Positions 30,891 to 41,378 of a stretch of DNA of 64,000 nt are shown piece by piece. The stretch spans positions 1 through 64,000 of the forward strand of contig JACQCA010000039.1 in the NCBI GenBank assembly GCA_016201865.1. The letters are read 5' to 3'. Position 1 is the first letter of the stretch, and every line of letters begins with the position of its first letter. The stretch comes from Nitrospirota bacterium (GTDB lineage: Bacteria; Nitrospirota; Nitrospiria; JACQBZ01). Below the pieces are notes generated by a model. That model worked only from the letters and a program-made list of their open reading frames with translations. It was not told where the DNA came from and searched no databases. A program made the translations under genes and the position numbers.

Positions 30891-32105
30891 TCACACCTTA
30901 TCCAAAAGATGACCCAACTTCTGTTTTTTGGTTCTGAGATACCGCACGTTGCGCTCATGCGGCGCCGTCTCGATCGGCACGCGTTCGACCACCTTTAACC
31001 CGTATCCGTCCACGCCGACGATCTTCCGGGGATTGTTCGTCATCAGACGGATCTTGCGCAGTCCGAGATTCACGAGGATCTGCGCGCCGATCCCGTAATC
31101 CCGGAGATCCGGCTTAAATCCCAATTCGAGATTCGCCTGAACCGTGTCCATCCCCTGATCCTGCAGGCCGTACGCCTTGACCTTGTTGAGAAGGCCGATT
31201 CCGCGTCCTTCCTGATTCAAGTACAATAGAACTCCTCGTCCGGCCGCCTCGATCATTTCCATGGCGCGATGCAGTTGCTCGCCGCAATCGCATCGTTCCG
31301 AACCGAACACGTCGCCCGTCAGGCAACCCGAATGGACGCGGACCAGGATGGGATCTTCCCCGTTGATCTTGTCTTTGACCAACGCGATATGGATCCCCTG
31401 ATCGATCTCGTTTTCAAACACGATGAGCCTGAATTCGCCGTATTGGGTCGGCAGCATCGCTTCGGTGATCCGGCGGACCAGGGACTCCCGCTGCATTCGA
31501 TGCTCGATGAGATCTTTAACCGTCACAATCTTCAGATGATGGCGTTGCGCAAACTCCATGAGTTGAGGGACGCGCGACATCGTCCCGTCCTCGTTCATGA
31601 TCTCGCAGAGAACACCGGCCGGGTAGAGACCGGTCAGGCGGGCTAAATCCACGGAGCCTTCCGTCTGTCCGGCCCGTTTGAGGACGCCGCCCTTTTGGGC
31701 CTTCAGCGGAAAGATATGCCCCGGACGGGCCAGATCCGAAGGCTTCGTCTTTGGATGGATGGCGGTCACGATGGTCGTCGCTCGGTCCGACGCCGAGATC
31801 CCCGTGCTCACGCCTTCCCTCGCGTCGATCGAGACGGTAAAGGCCGTTCCGAAGGTCGCGGTGTTCTCGGAGGCCATCGGCGGCAATTGGAGCTCATCCA
31901 CCCGCTCCGGCGTCAAGGTAAGACAGATCAAACCGCGGCCGTTCTTGGCCATGAAATTGATCGCCTCCGGGGTGACCCTCTCGGCCGCCATGACGAGATC
32001 CCCCTCGTTCTCACGGTCTTCGTCATCCACCAAGATGATCATCCGGCCTCGTTTGATCTCTTCGATGGCCTCATCAATGGAATTAAACTTAAAATCGGTT
32101 TCCAT
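30891..32105 (-). CDS. ribAB: bifunctional DHBP synthase / GTP cyclohydrolase II
   Basis: [53 protein letters not shown]. Confidence 0.96.
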   Translation of the reverse strand: METDFKFNSIDEAIEEIKRGRMIILVDDEDRENEGDLVMAAERVTPEAINFMAKNGRGLICLTLTPERVDELQLPPMASENTATFGTAFTVSIDAREGVSTGISASDRATTIVTAIHPKTKPSDLARPGHIFPLKAQKGGVLKRAGQTEGSVDLARLTGLYPAGVLCEIMNEDGTMSRVPQLMEFAQRHHLKIVTVKDLIEHRMQRESLVRRITEAMLPTQYGEFRLIVFENEIDQGIHIALVKDKINGEDPILVRVHSGCLTGDVFGSERCDCGEQLHRAMEMIEAAGRGVLLYLNQEGRGIGLLNKVKAYGLQDQGMDTVQANLELGFKPDLRDYGIGAQILVNLGLRKIRLMTNNPRKIVGVDGYGLKVVERVPIETAPHERNVRYLRTKKQKLGHLLDKV

Positions 32106-32252
32106 GGCCTTCGGCTTGGACCCCTTTGTCCGCTGTGTGGAAAATACCTTAAATAGCTTTCTAACTATATAAGATAAAAGGCATTTTGTCAAACAAAAAA
32201 TCCCCTGGAATCGGAATTGTAATATCCATCAAACGGCCTCGTGATGGCACAC

Positions 32253-32281
32253 TTGTGTTCATCAACCGATTGCCGTAGAAT
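32253..32281 (+). promoter_or_regulatory. candidate sigma70-like promoter upstream of the tyrosine recombinase (TTGTGT-N17-TAGAAT)
   Basis: 17-bp spacer, 24 nt before ATG; partial consensus. Confidence 0.35.
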
Positions 32282-32305
32282 ATCCTTGCCGCAAACGGCA
32301 TCCGC

Positions 32306-33193
32306 ATGCAGACCACCATCCAACAGTTTCTCCAATATCTCACGGTCGAGAAAGGACTCTCGCCCAATACGCTCACGGCGTACGGCGCCGACCTGAAACG
32401 ATTTTCCGAATTTCTTCAACAGAAAAGACGCGCACGGTGGGATGAGATCACCCGTCGGGATCTCCTGGATTTTCTGGCGGACCGAAAACAGAAGGGCCTC
32501 TCCTCGCGGTCGTTGGCGCGCCAGATCGCGACCCTCCGCAACTTCTATCGGTTTTTGAATCGTGAGAATCTTCTTCAAACGGACCCCACGCAAAACCTGG
32601 AATCGCCGCGGGACTGGCGGCGGCTGCCGAAGACGTTGTCCTTCGAAGAGGTCGAGCGTCTTGTCAACCTGCCCAAGGGCGGGACGCCCTCGGCCGTTCG
32701 GGACGACGCCTTGATCGAATTGATGTATGCCGCCGGGTTGCGCGTCTCGGAACTCACCGAGCTGCCGATTCAGGCCGTCAATACCGAAGTAGGATACGTC
32801 CTGGCCACCGGCAAGGGCCGAAAACAGCGAATCATCCCGATCGGCGACGTGGCTATTCAAAAACTGAAGACGTACCTGGCCGGCGGTCGGGAAAGACTGG
32901 CCAAAGGACGCGTCACGGATCTCGTCTTCCTAAACCGCTCCGGACGCGGGCTCACGCGACAGGGTTGCTGGAAACTGCTCAAAAAATACGTCCGGCTTGC
33001 CGGGATCCGGCGTCCCGTTTCGCCCCACACGCTGAGGCACTCGTTCGCAACCCATCTTCTGGAGCGCGGAGCCGATCTGCGCTCGGTCCAGGCCATGTTG
33101 GGCCACGCCGATCTCTCCACCACGCAAATCTACACGGAAGTCACCCGTCACCGTCTAAAACAGATCCACCGGCAATTTCATCCCAGGGGTTGA
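32306..33193 (+). CDS. site-specific tyrosine recombinase XerC/XerD
   Basis: 295 aa; AAGLRVSELTEL, TGKGRKQRIIPI, SPHTLRHSFATHLLERGADLRSVQAMLGHADLSTTQIYTEV. Confidence 0.95.
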   Translation: MQTTIQQFLQYLTVEKGLSPNTLTAYGADLKRFSEFLQQKRRARWDEITRRDLLDFLADRKQKGLSSRSLARQIATLRNFYRFLNRENLLQTDPTQNLESPRDWRRLPKTLSFEEVERLVNLPKGGTPSAVRDDALIELMYAAGLRVSELTELPIQAVNTEVGYVLATGKGRKQRIIPIGDVAIQKLKTYLAGGRERLAKGRVTDLVFLNRSGRGLTRQGCWKLLKKYVRLAGIRRPVSPHTLRHSFATHLLERGADLRSVQAMLGHADLSTTQIYTEVTRHRLKQIHRQFHPRG

Positions 33194-33213
33194 GCCGGCG
33201 GATCTTCCATGTC

Positions 33214-33732
33214 TTATTTCACGGTGACCGTCTTCATCGCGTCACCGACGCGGATTTTTTGGATCACATCGAGGCTGTCCTTGTCCGTAACCTGGCCGAA
33301 GACGGTATACTTGCCGTCGAGAAAAGACTGCGGGGCGAGGCAGATGTAAAACTGGCTGTCGGCGCTGTCCGGATCGTTCGCGCGGGCCATGGCCACGGTG
33401 CCGAGCAGGTGCGGTTTCTTATTGAACTCGGCCGGAAGTTTCACCCCCGATCCGCCCGTCCCGTTCCCTTTGGGGTCCCCGCCTTGAATCACGAAGCCCG
33501 GAACGACGCGGTGGAAGGTCAGGCCGTTGTAGAACCCCTGCTTGATCAACTCCGCGATGCGCGCCACGGTCTTGGGCGCCGCATCCGGAAACATTTCAAA
33601 GATGATCTTGCCTTTGTCCGTCTCGATCGTGACCACCGGATTTCCTCCTTGGGCCCAAGCCGTCCCCATGCCGAGTCCCATGCTGATGATGAATATCCCT
33701 GCTGCGACGCCGCTCACCCGCTGCCGTTTCAT
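33214..33732 (-). CDS. peptidyl-prolyl cis-trans isomerase (cyclophilin type), exported
   Basis: 172 aa; FHRVVPGFVIQGGDPKGNGTGGSG, signal peptide. Confidence 0.94.
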   Translation of the reverse strand: MKRQRVSGVAAGIFIISMGLGMGTAWAQGGNPVVTIETDKGKIIFEMFPDAAPKTVARIAELIKQGFYNGLTFHRVVPGFVIQGGDPKGNGTGGSGVKLPAEFNKKPHLLGTVAMARANDPDSADSQFYICLAPQSFLDGKYTVFGQVTDKDSLDVIQKIRVGDAMKTVTVK

Positions 33733-34724
33733 GCGACTTCTCCTCGTTGAATGCGTTCCAATGACTCCGTCTCGCGCCGCTCGAACCCATCGATCAGCAC
33801 GCCCTCTCTTAATCCATAATCGCTGACGACCACCTCGTTTGCGCCGATCATCCGCATCGCGGTCAAAAGCAGCGCCGCGCCGGCCACGATCAGATCCTCA
33901 CGCCCCCGTTCGAGACCCGCGAGGCGCCTCCGTTCAATCAAGGTCATCCCAACCAGTTTCTGATGCCAGCTCTTCACGCGATCCAAACTGAGCCGCATGT
34001 TCTGGACGCGCGACGGATCATAGCTCGTCATGGCCAGCTCCAGCGCAGCCAGCGTCGTCACGGTTCCGGCCGTGCCGACGAAACAGCCGCCGGGCGACCC
34101 CCGCAGGACTTGGGCCGCCGATTCGACCACCGGTCGGAACAGCTCCTCGATCTCGGCGATCAGACGCCGTTGATCGGCCGCCGTCAGCGGACCGGCGACC
34201 GGATAACGATCCGTCAACTTCACCACGCCGGTCGGAACGGTCCTCATCTCCCGAATCCGGCCTTCCGCCACGAGCATCCATTCGGTGCTTCCTCCGCCGA
34301 TGTCGATGACGACCAGGTCTCGGTGACCCCGGTCTTCTCCTCCGAGTCCGTACCGCACGCCCCGCAGCGTCCGGCGGGCCTCTTCTTCGCCCGAAATCAC
34401 CTCGACCGAAAGGCCGATCTCCTCTTTCACCCGGCTCAGGAACGGTTCCCGGTTGGCGGCCTCGCGGACCGCGCTGGTGGCCACGCCGACGATCCGGTCC
34501 GCCGAAAAGTCCGCGACCTCCGCACGGAACTCTTTTAAGGCCTGAAGGGTTCGGTTCATCGCGGCCGGGGACAGCCGTCCGGTATGGACGATCCCTTCTC
34601 CCAACCGCGTGATCCGACGGCCTTCGTGAATCGGACGAAGCTCCAAGCGATCTCCGATCCGGCCGATCTCGGCCGTCAACCACCGCACCGTATTCGTCCC
34701 GATATCGATTCCGGCTAAAATCAC
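33729..34724 (-). CDS. Ppx/GppA family phosphatase
   Basis: 331 aa; GIDIGTNTVRWL, GVATSAVREA, VIDIGGGSTEWM. Confidence 0.93.
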   Translation of the reverse strand: MILAGIDIGTNTVRWLTAEIGRIGDRLELRPIHEGRRITRLGEGIVHTGRLSPAAMNRTLQALKEFRAEVADFSADRIVGVATSAVREAANREPFLSRVKEEIGLSVEVISGEEEARRTLRGVRYGLGGEDRGHRDLVVIDIGGGSTEWMLVAEGRIREMRTVPTGVVKLTDRYPVAGPLTAADQRRLIAEIEELFRPVVESAAQVLRGSPGGCFVGTAGTVTTLAALELAMTSYDPSRVQNMRLSLDRVKSWHQKLVGMTLIERRRLAGLERGREDLIVAGAALLLTAMRMIGANEVVVSDYGLREGVLIDGFERRETESLERIQRGEVA

Positions 34725-34731
34725 AGGCTCA

Positions 34732-35097
34732 TCATTTCTCGCTTTGTTTTTCTTCCCGGTCGAACGATTCGCGCTCCGCCGTTAATTTTTCCAGCTCGGC
34801 GCGCTTTTCATCGATTTCTTGAATCAGACGAGACCATTCCCGCTCCTTCATGAGCTGCGTGTGTTCGGGACGACCGGCCGCAAGCTTCACTAATCCGTAC
34901 TTCCCCAACACCCGATACGCCTCCGTCAGTCGCCGATCCGCGGCCTGAAGCCGGTAACGGAATTTCAATCGGTCGATCTCCTGGGACGAATAGACGGCCG
35001 TGGTGATCATTCCCTTTCTCAGAAGCACGACGCCGTTGTAAAGATCGTCCTTGAGGCGGGTCCACGATAACATGGTTCCGTATCCTATCGAAAACAT
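34732..35097 (-). CDS. hypothetical protein
   Basis: 121 aa ORF packed between ppx-like and recG; basic/helical C-terminus. Confidence 0.55.
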   Translation of the reverse strand: MFSIGYGTMLSWTRLKDDLYNGVVLLRKGMITTAVYSSQEIDRLKFRYRLQAADRRLTEAYRVLGKYGLVKLAAGRPEHTQLMKEREWSRLIQEIDEKRAELEKLTAERESFDREEKQSEK

Positions 35098-35152
35098 GCC
35101 TAAAGATCAAGTAGGACGACCGGCCGGTCGTCCCTGCACGGATCACGTTGTC

Positions 35153-37666
35153 TTAGCTCACCGTGAACAACTCCAATTTCCCCTTCCACTTTCTTGCCAG
35201 AGCCGCCTTCAACGCGGCATGTTCCGGCTTGGAGAGGCGCGGATCGATCGAGAGCAGCCGAAAGGCCTCTTCGCGGGCCTCCTCTAAAAGTTTCGCGTCC
35301 CGAAGAATGTTCGCCACTCGTAATTCCGGCAGACCGGACTGGCGCGTCCCAAAAAATTCGCCGGGTCCCCGGATCGCCAGATCCTCCTCGGCGATCACGA
35401 ACCCGTCGTTGCTCCGGACCATCGTGCTCAGCCGCCGCTTGGCCTCCTCCGAAACCGGCGCGGCGGCCATCAACAAACAATACGACCGGTGGCTTCCCCG
35501 ACCGACACGGCCGCGGAGCTGGTGAAGCTGCGAGAGACCGAACCGCTCGGCATGCTCGACGAGCATCACCGTCGCATTGGAAACATCGATCCCGACCTCG
35601 ATGACCGTCGTGGCCACCAGGATCTGGATCCGCCGCTTTTTGAAAGCCTCCATGACCTTTTCCTTTTCCTCCATCGGCATCCGCCCGTGCAGCAATCCGA
35701 TCGAGAGGAAAGGAAACACGTCCCGTTGCAGATGATCCGCCATTTTCACGGCGGCCTTGAGATCCGATTTCTCCGATTCCTCCACGAGGGGATAAACGAT
35801 ATAGGCCTGACGGCCCTCCCTCATCTGCTCGGTGAGAAGGGCGTAGGCGCGGGAACGCTTCGACTCGGAATAGAGACGGGTCTCGATCGGGGCCCGGCCC
35901 TTGGGCATCTCGTCGATCACCGATAGATCCAGGTCGCCGTGAACCGTCAAGGCCAGCGTCCGAGGAATCGGCGTGGCCGTCATAATCAGGATATCCGGAC
36001 CGTACCCTTTTTTCTTGAGCAAGGCGCGCTGCATCACGCCGAACTTGTGCTGCTCGTCGATCACCGCGAGACCTAAACGGCCGAACCGAACATCCGCCTG
36101 GATCAGGGCATGGGTTCCGATGATGAAGGCCGGCTCCCCGGCGGCAATCGCTTTTAACGACTTCGACATTTCCCGTTTCGACTGACCGCTGGTCAGAAGC
36201 AGACACGGCAGCTTGAACGGCCTCAACCACTGCTTGACGGTTAGATAGTGCTGTTCCGCCAGGATCTCGGTCGGAACCATCAGTGCGGCTTGATAACCGT
36301 TGTCGGCCGCGATCATCATCGCGGCCAGCGCCACGACCGTCTTTCCGCATCCCACATCGCCTTGAAGCAGTCGGTTCATCGGATGCGGCCGGGCCATATC
36401 CCGTTTGATCTCTTCCAGAACAGACTTCTGCGCGCCGGTGAGCGGATAAGGCAGTCCCTCAAGAAACTGCCGGAGATAAGGGCCGTCCGTCTGAAAGGCC
36501 GTGCCCTTGGGCTCCTCCACCGCCTCGCGCCGTTTCAGGCCCAGTCCCAGTTGAAGGAGAAAGAATTCACCGAACGCCAACCGGCGATGCGCCTCGCTTC
36601 GCCCCTCGTTCAGCAACGCCAGCGACGTTCCTTCCAACGGAAAATGGGCCTGGGTCAAGGCTTCCGAGAATGGAGGAAATCGATGCGACCGGATCACGGA
36701 AGAAGGAAGGATTTCCTGCAACTGAGAGGCGTATTCCTCCAGAACGGCCTGGATCAACGATCGGATCGGGCGGCCGGTTAAGCCCTGCGTGGTATGATAG
36801 ATCGGCACGATACGACCGGTGTGCAATCCGACCGTCGCCGCCGGCCCACCGGCGGACGCGGGCTCGTTATCCAAGATCTCGTAAATCGGGTTTTCGATTT
36901 CCAGACCGTAGCCCCGATAGCGGTTCACGTTCACCTTCCCGGTGAGCATCACGCGTTGGCCATTTTTGAACAACTTTTGCAGATACGGTTGGTTGAACCA
37001 CTTGACGAGAATGGAGCCGCTGTCGTCGCTCACCACCATCTCAAAGATCTTAAACCGGCGGCGCGAGGTGATCGTCAGATGGGTCGACTGAACCACGCCG
37101 CAGAGGGTCTGCTCCTCGCCCGGCGTCAGCCCGGCCACCGGCTTGAGACGACTGCGGTCTTCATACCGCCACGGGAGGAAATAAACAAGATCCTCCAGGG
37201 TTCGTATTCCCAACCGATCGAGCCATTCGGCCCGTTTGGGTCCCACCCCTTTCAGATACTGCACCGGCCGGTCCCACAAAACGGTCGCAGAGGGCGGACC
37301 GACCGGAACGTCGGGCCGACCCGAACCGGACGATGAGGGAGCGGCGGATCGGTTTAACAATCGCTGAAGAAGCGCGCAGGCTTCTTCAAGACGGCGACGA
37401 CGATCCGGTTCGAGAAGCCGGTCGTAATCGGCGAAGAGCTTGTTTAACGCCGCCAAGGCGCGCGCGTCTTCTTCGGAAGGGTTCTGAGCGGAAGCCGTCT
37501 GAACCTGTTGCGTCACGAATGCGGCCAGTCCCTGGATCTTCATGACGTGCGAGAAATTTTTTTGAACGGCGAATCGAATGGGTTTTTGAAGACGGTCGAG
37601 GATGGCCTCCAGCGATTCGACTTTGCTTACCATAATGAGGTCGTCGAAGGTTTCGTAGAGACGCAT
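35153..37666 (-). CDS. recG: ATP-dependent DNA helicase RecG
   Basis: GVGPKRAEWL, LLQGDVGCGKT, VIDEQHKFGV, QLRGRVGRG; MVSKVES at 37633 is an alternative start. Confidence 0.96.
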   Translation of the reverse strand: MRLYETFDDLIMVSKVESLEAILDRLQKPIRFAVQKNFSHVMKIQGLAAFVTQQVQTASAQNPSEEDARALAALNKLFADYDRLLEPDRRRRLEEACALLQRLLNRSAAPSSSGSGRPDVPVGPPSATVLWDRPVQYLKGVGPKRAEWLDRLGIRTLEDLVYFLPWRYEDRSRLKPVAGLTPGEEQTLCGVVQSTHLTITSRRRFKIFEMVVSDDSGSILVKWFNQPYLQKLFKNGQRVMLTGKVNVNRYRGYGLEIENPIYEILDNEPASAGGPAATVGLHTGRIVPIYHTTQGLTGRPIRSLIQAVLEEYASQLQEILPSSVIRSHRFPPFSEALTQAHFPLEGTSLALLNEGRSEAHRRLAFGEFFLLQLGLGLKRREAVEEPKGTAFQTDGPYLRQFLEGLPYPLTGAQKSVLEEIKRDMARPHPMNRLLQGDVGCGKTVVALAAMMIAADNGYQAALMVPTEILAEQHYLTVKQWLRPFKLPCLLLTSGQSKREMSKSLKAIAAGEPAFIIGTHALIQADVRFGRLGLAVIDEQHKFGVMQRALLKKKGYGPDILIMTATPIPRTLALTVHGDLDLSVIDEMPKGRAPIETRLYSESKRSRAYALLTEQMREGRQAYIVYPLVEESEKSDLKAAVKMADHLQRDVFPFLSIGLLHGRMPMEEKEKVMEAFKKRRIQILVATTVIEVGIDVSNATVMLVEHAERFGLSQLHQLRGRVGRGSHRSYCLLMAAAPVSEEAKRRLSTMVRSNDGFVIAEEDLAIRGPGEFFGTRQSGLPELRVANILRDAKLLEEAREEAFRLLSIDPRLSKPEHAALKAALARKWKGKLELFTVS

Positions 37667-37773
37667 GGCAACGCGTCTCTACATTGTGCAGAAAAACCCT
37701 TGTCACGCGACGGACGATATGATACCATAGCTTCACGGTCTCTGCAACTTTAACAAAAAGAAGGAGAAGTTTC

Positions 37774-37965
37774 GTGGCGTATGTATGTGCAATCTGCGGC
37801 AAAGGACGGGTCATCGGGATGAAGGTCAGTCATGCCCATAATAAATCGAAGCGTCCTTTTTATCCGAATCTTAAGTCCGTCAAGGCCCTTGTTGACAATA
37901 CGACCCGACGAATCAAGGCCTGCACCCGATGCATCCGATCCGGATGGGTGACGAAGGCCGGTTGA
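37774..37965 (+). CDS. rpmB: 50S ribosomal protein L28 (GTG start)
   Basis: 63 aa; CAIC...CTRC zinc-type L28, preceded by AAGGAGAAG. Confidence 0.95.
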   Translation: MAYVCAICGKGRVIGMKVSHAHNKSKRPFYPNLKSVKALVDNTTRRIKACTRCIRSGWVTKAG

Positions 37966-38010
37966 GCCGTTCCGTCAACCCCAAAACCGGTCGCCCGCTT
38001 CGAGGAAACC

Positions 38011-38979
38011 ATGATCGAGATCTTCGCCTTCACAAAAGAAAACGGTCTTCGAAGAACGACGGACGCCGGATCATTGCCCGGCCTGCTCAAGGATGAAACG
38101 GAATCGGTCTGGGTCGATCTGGAAACGCCGACGGAAGAGGAAACCCAGATCCTGTCCTCCATCTTTAATTTTCACCCCCTCGCAATCGAGGATTGCATCG
38201 CCGAGTCTCACCTCCCCAAGCTGGACGACTTCGGCGACTATCTTTTCCTGGTTCTTCACGGGGCGCGCCGCGGGGATATTTCAGGAACGTTCAAAACGGT
38301 CGAGCTGAACTTTTTCCTGGGCAAGCGCTACCTGGTCACCTACCATCAGCAGCTGTCCCGCAGCATCAACCGCACGAAGGAACGATGCCTGAAGAACTCG
38401 TTGGCCATGTCCCGCGGCATGGATTTCCTGCTGTACGAGATTCTGGACGGGACGGTCGACAACTACTTTCCAATCCTGGATGACTTCGACGAAGTGTTGG
38501 ATGAGCTCGAACACGAGGTCACGGCATCCCCCAGCAAGGAAACCCTGAACCGGATCTTCTCACTGAAACGGGATGGGATGTCCCTCCGACGGGTCACCAG
38601 TCCACAACGGGAAATCCTCAACCGTTTGAGCCGCGACCCGTTCGCGGTGGTCAACAAACGGACGGCCATTTATTTCCGAGATGTGTATGACCATCTCGTG
38701 CGAATTAACGACCTGGCCGAATCGTACAAAGACCTCACGACCGGACTCCTGGAGGCCTACATCTCTATGGTATCAAACCGTTTGAACGAGGTCATAAAAG
38801 TGCTCACGGCGCTCACCGTCGTCTTTATGCCACTCACAGTCATCCCCAGCATCTACGGCATGAACTTTAAGAACATGCCCGAACTGAACTGGGAGTACGG
38901 TTATCCTGTCGCCCTCGGAATGATGGCGGTCATCGTTGTTGTGATGTTGGGATTTTTCCGCAAGAAGAAGTGGATTTAG
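38011..38979 (+). CDS. corA: CorA-family Mg2+/Co2+ transporter
   Basis: 322 aa; C-terminal YGMNFKNMPELNWEYGYP (GMN motif) with two TMs. Confidence 0.95.
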   Translation: MIEIFAFTKENGLRRTTDAGSLPGLLKDETESVWVDLETPTEEETQILSSIFNFHPLAIEDCIAESHLPKLDDFGDYLFLVLHGARRGDISGTFKTVELNFFLGKRYLVTYHQQLSRSINRTKERCLKNSLAMSRGMDFLLYEILDGTVDNYFPILDDFDEVLDELEHEVTASPSKETLNRIFSLKRDGMSLRRVTSPQREILNRLSRDPFAVVNKRTAIYFRDVYDHLVRINDLAESYKDLTTGLLEAYISMVSNRLNEVIKVLTALTVVFMPLTVIPSIYGMNFKNMPELNWEYGYPVALGMMAVIVVVMLGFFRKKKWI

Positions 38980-38989
38980 GCGCAAGCCC

Positions 38990-39799
38990 CTAAAATAAAT
39001 ACCGGAATCCGACGGACAGCCCGTAGTGGGGACTGGCCTTCGTCAGGCCGTGGCTCCACGCCAGACTCAACACCTTATCCACATCCATGTCGTATAACAA
39101 ACCGACCAAGGCCGACAACGGATTTGCCGACGTTCCCGGCGCCAGCCGGGAGGACAGCGTGGACGACTTGGGATAGCGGTTGGTCTCGCCCGCCAGCTCG
39201 CCCGCAACGCGAAGATGATCGGCCACCGTCAGGTAATCGAACGCCAGACTGTAATTGAATACATCGTTCAGCGTCGTGTTGGCCGGATTGCCGACGAAGA
39301 CGTATCCCAGATTCAGATGAAGGGTGACCGGGAAAAATTCTTTGGACGCGATCGCCCGGACGCCGACATCCGGCTCGCCGGTGCAGTCCGGCGAGAGGGC
39401 CTTGTTCGAATTGCAGCTCGGGAACTTCACCGTCAATTGTCCGGCGATCGAAACCGGATTCGCTTCGCGTCCCTTGATGAAACGAATCTTCGCCTTGAGC
39501 TTCAGATCGCCCAATCCGTCTTCGTCCGGAGCCTCCTGCGCCAATCGAAAACGATACGGGGCCTCCACCGAAAAATCGAGATTGTTGATCAAGCCGTAAC
39601 TCAGCTCCGTCGTCAGGGCCATCGAGGAGAGCGTGCGTTTCCAGCGCTCATCCAGCAGACTCACATCCAGCCTCGATTTGCCCCGTTCGACCGGAACGGC
39701 CGTCTCGGACGCCAGATAGGGAAGAAGCGCGAAGGCCGGTCTGGATTGAAAGAGGAACTGGGCAAGAATCAGTACCCCAAGGACTATGCGCGAGGCCAT
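38990..39799 (-). CDS. outer-membrane beta-barrel-like hypothetical protein
   Basis: 269 aa; signal peptide, beta-strand pattern, C-terminal YLF. Confidence 0.6.
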   Translation of the reverse strand: MASRIVLGVLILAQFLFQSRPAFALLPYLASETAVPVERGKSRLDVSLLDERWKRTLSSMALTTELSYGLINNLDFSVEAPYRFRLAQEAPDEDGLGDLKLKAKIRFIKGREANPVSIAGQLTVKFPSCNSNKALSPDCTGEPDVGVRAIASKEFFPVTLHLNLGYVFVGNPANTTLNDVFNYSLAFDYLTVADHLRVAGELAGETNRYPKSSTLSSRLAPGTSANPLSALVGLLYDMDVDKVLSLAWSHGLTKASPHYGLSVGFRYLF

Positions 39800-39872
39800 C
39801 CGAATCCTTTCGATGCCGTCCGATCGGAGACGGCCAAAATCTCACGCATTCTACTGAGGGCGGGCGGGGTTG

Positions 39873-41378
39873 TCAAGAAGATTTGGGAACCCGTTTCCTC
39901 CAGATCCAAGGCAGCAGGATCATTCCGGCCAGAATCAGGACGGAGCTCCGAGGATATTTGACGCCGTAGACAACAGGCGTCAGGGCCCATCGCGTGACGG
40001 CCCTCAAGGTCTCATGGTCCCGGATGTAATCGGCCATAGGCGGCGATGCCCTGTAATAGAACGATACGAACATCCGGCCGATGCGATTCGTCAGAAGATA
40101 GTCATCCCGGAATTGTCTTAAGACCCGGACCTCGGGCGCAAGGGAACTCCCATAGGCGGCAGTCGCGATGAAGCAGGGTCCGCCACCGCCCCCACCGGAA
40201 CCGCCCCCTCCCGCGCCGCCTCCACCCACCGCCGTAGCGGTAAAATTGACCCCCGTCACATCCGCCCCGTTCACGGTGACGGCCTGGTTTACCGGACTAA
40301 AGGTATCGCCGGCCAGGCTCGGGGTCACGGTATAACTGCCGTCTGCAAGGCTGCTGAAGCTGTAGTTACCGTTCGCATCCGTCATGGCGGTACTCGAAGC
40401 CGCACCGGTTAGGGTCATTGTCACCCCGGAGAGGCCCGTGCCGGAAGCCGTTACGGTACCCGAAATCAAATAGGTTACGACGACGGCACTGTATACAGGA
40501 AGATCCAGAAGAAAGAGCCCGGCGCCGGTGGCGGCGATCAACTTGCGCGAAGGCGTCAGCGCAAGCGCATAGATCGAGCTTCCGGCCGTCGTCAATCCCG
40601 TGCCGCGCGCGATCCAGCTCCCGCCGCCGTCCGCGGAGTAGTAGACGCCTGCACTCGTCCCGGCATAAACGGAGTTCGGATCGGCCGGGTCTACAAACAG
40701 AGCATTGATCTCCGGGAGCGGCGTCGGCAGGCCGGAGTTTTTCCGGCTCCAGGTGAGCCCGCCATCGGTGCTCTTATGCGCCCCGCCCGTCCCGGCGTAA
40801 AGAATAGCGGTGTTGGTCGGGTCAATCGCGATGGTGTAGACGTAATCGGCCACATTCGGCGCATCAATGTGAACATCGGCCCAGTTCGCCCCGCCGTCGC
40901 TGCTCTTGACCAGATTGGGCGTACCGGTGCCTCCGGCATAGAGCGTTCCGGATATGACGGGGTCCATCGCAATAGTATAGGCGCGGATTTCACACCCGAA
41001 GCACGGCGCCTCCGGAGCGTGAGCCCAAGCATCTCCCCCGTTCGTTGACTTGATGATGAACGAATCCCCTATGACTTTTGTCGGAAGGCTGAAATCCCCG
41101 GCATAGATCGTGGTCGGCGTATTCGGATCGATGGCCAGCGATTTATTCTGCTCGCCGATGTCTGTTCCGGTCGCCACGACGGTCCATGAAGCGCCTCCGT
41201 CCAGGCTTCGCAGCACATCTCCACCCGATGCAGCATAAATTGTGGATCCATCGGCCGCTAAGGCACGCACATTCAGCCCTTGGATTCCCCCTGCAAGAGT
41301 GCTCCAGGTTATTCCGCCGTCCGTTGTCTTGTATACAGCTTTATTTCCACCAATTGATATTCTCTTTTCCAGCAGCAT
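39873..41378 (-). CDS. BNR/Vps10-like propeller + carboxypeptidase-regulatory-like domain protein with CFI-box-like C-terminus (probably the 3' part of a frameshifted gene)
   Basis: 501 aa; repeated YAGT...[34 protein letters not shown]... Confidence 0.75.
   Translation of the reverse strand: MLLEKRISIGGNKAVYKTTDGGITWSTLAGGIQGLNVRALAADGSTIYAASGGDVLRSLDGGASWTVVATGTDIGEQNKSLAIDPNTPTTIYAGDFSLPTKVIGDSFIIKSTNGGDAWAHAPEAPCFGCEIRAYTIAMDPVISGTLYAGGTGTPNLVKSSDGGANWADVHIDAPNVADYVYTIAIDPTNTAILYAGTGGAHKSTDGGLTWSRKNSGLPTPLPEINALFVDPADPNSVYAGTSAGVYYSADGGGSWIARGTGLTTAGSSIYALALTPSRKLIAATGAGLFLLDLPVYSAVVVTYLISGTVTASGTGLSGVTMTLTGAASSTAMTDANGNYSFSSLADGSYTVTPSLAGDTFSPVNQAVTVNGADVTGVNFTATAVGGGGAGGGGSGGGGGGPCFIATAAYGSSLAPEVRVLRQFRDDYLLTNRIGRMFVSFYYRASPPMADYIRDHETLRAVTRWALTPVVYGVKYPRSSVLILAGMILLPWIWRKRVPKSS

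Noticed and set aside
32106-32305. FMN riboswitch upstream of ribAB
   Set aside because: No RFN-element consensus could be recognised in the leader
32306-33193. Tyrosine recombinase as an integrase of a prophage or island
   Set aside because: Sequence is XerC/XerD-like and flanked by core genes; no phage or conjugation genes adjacent
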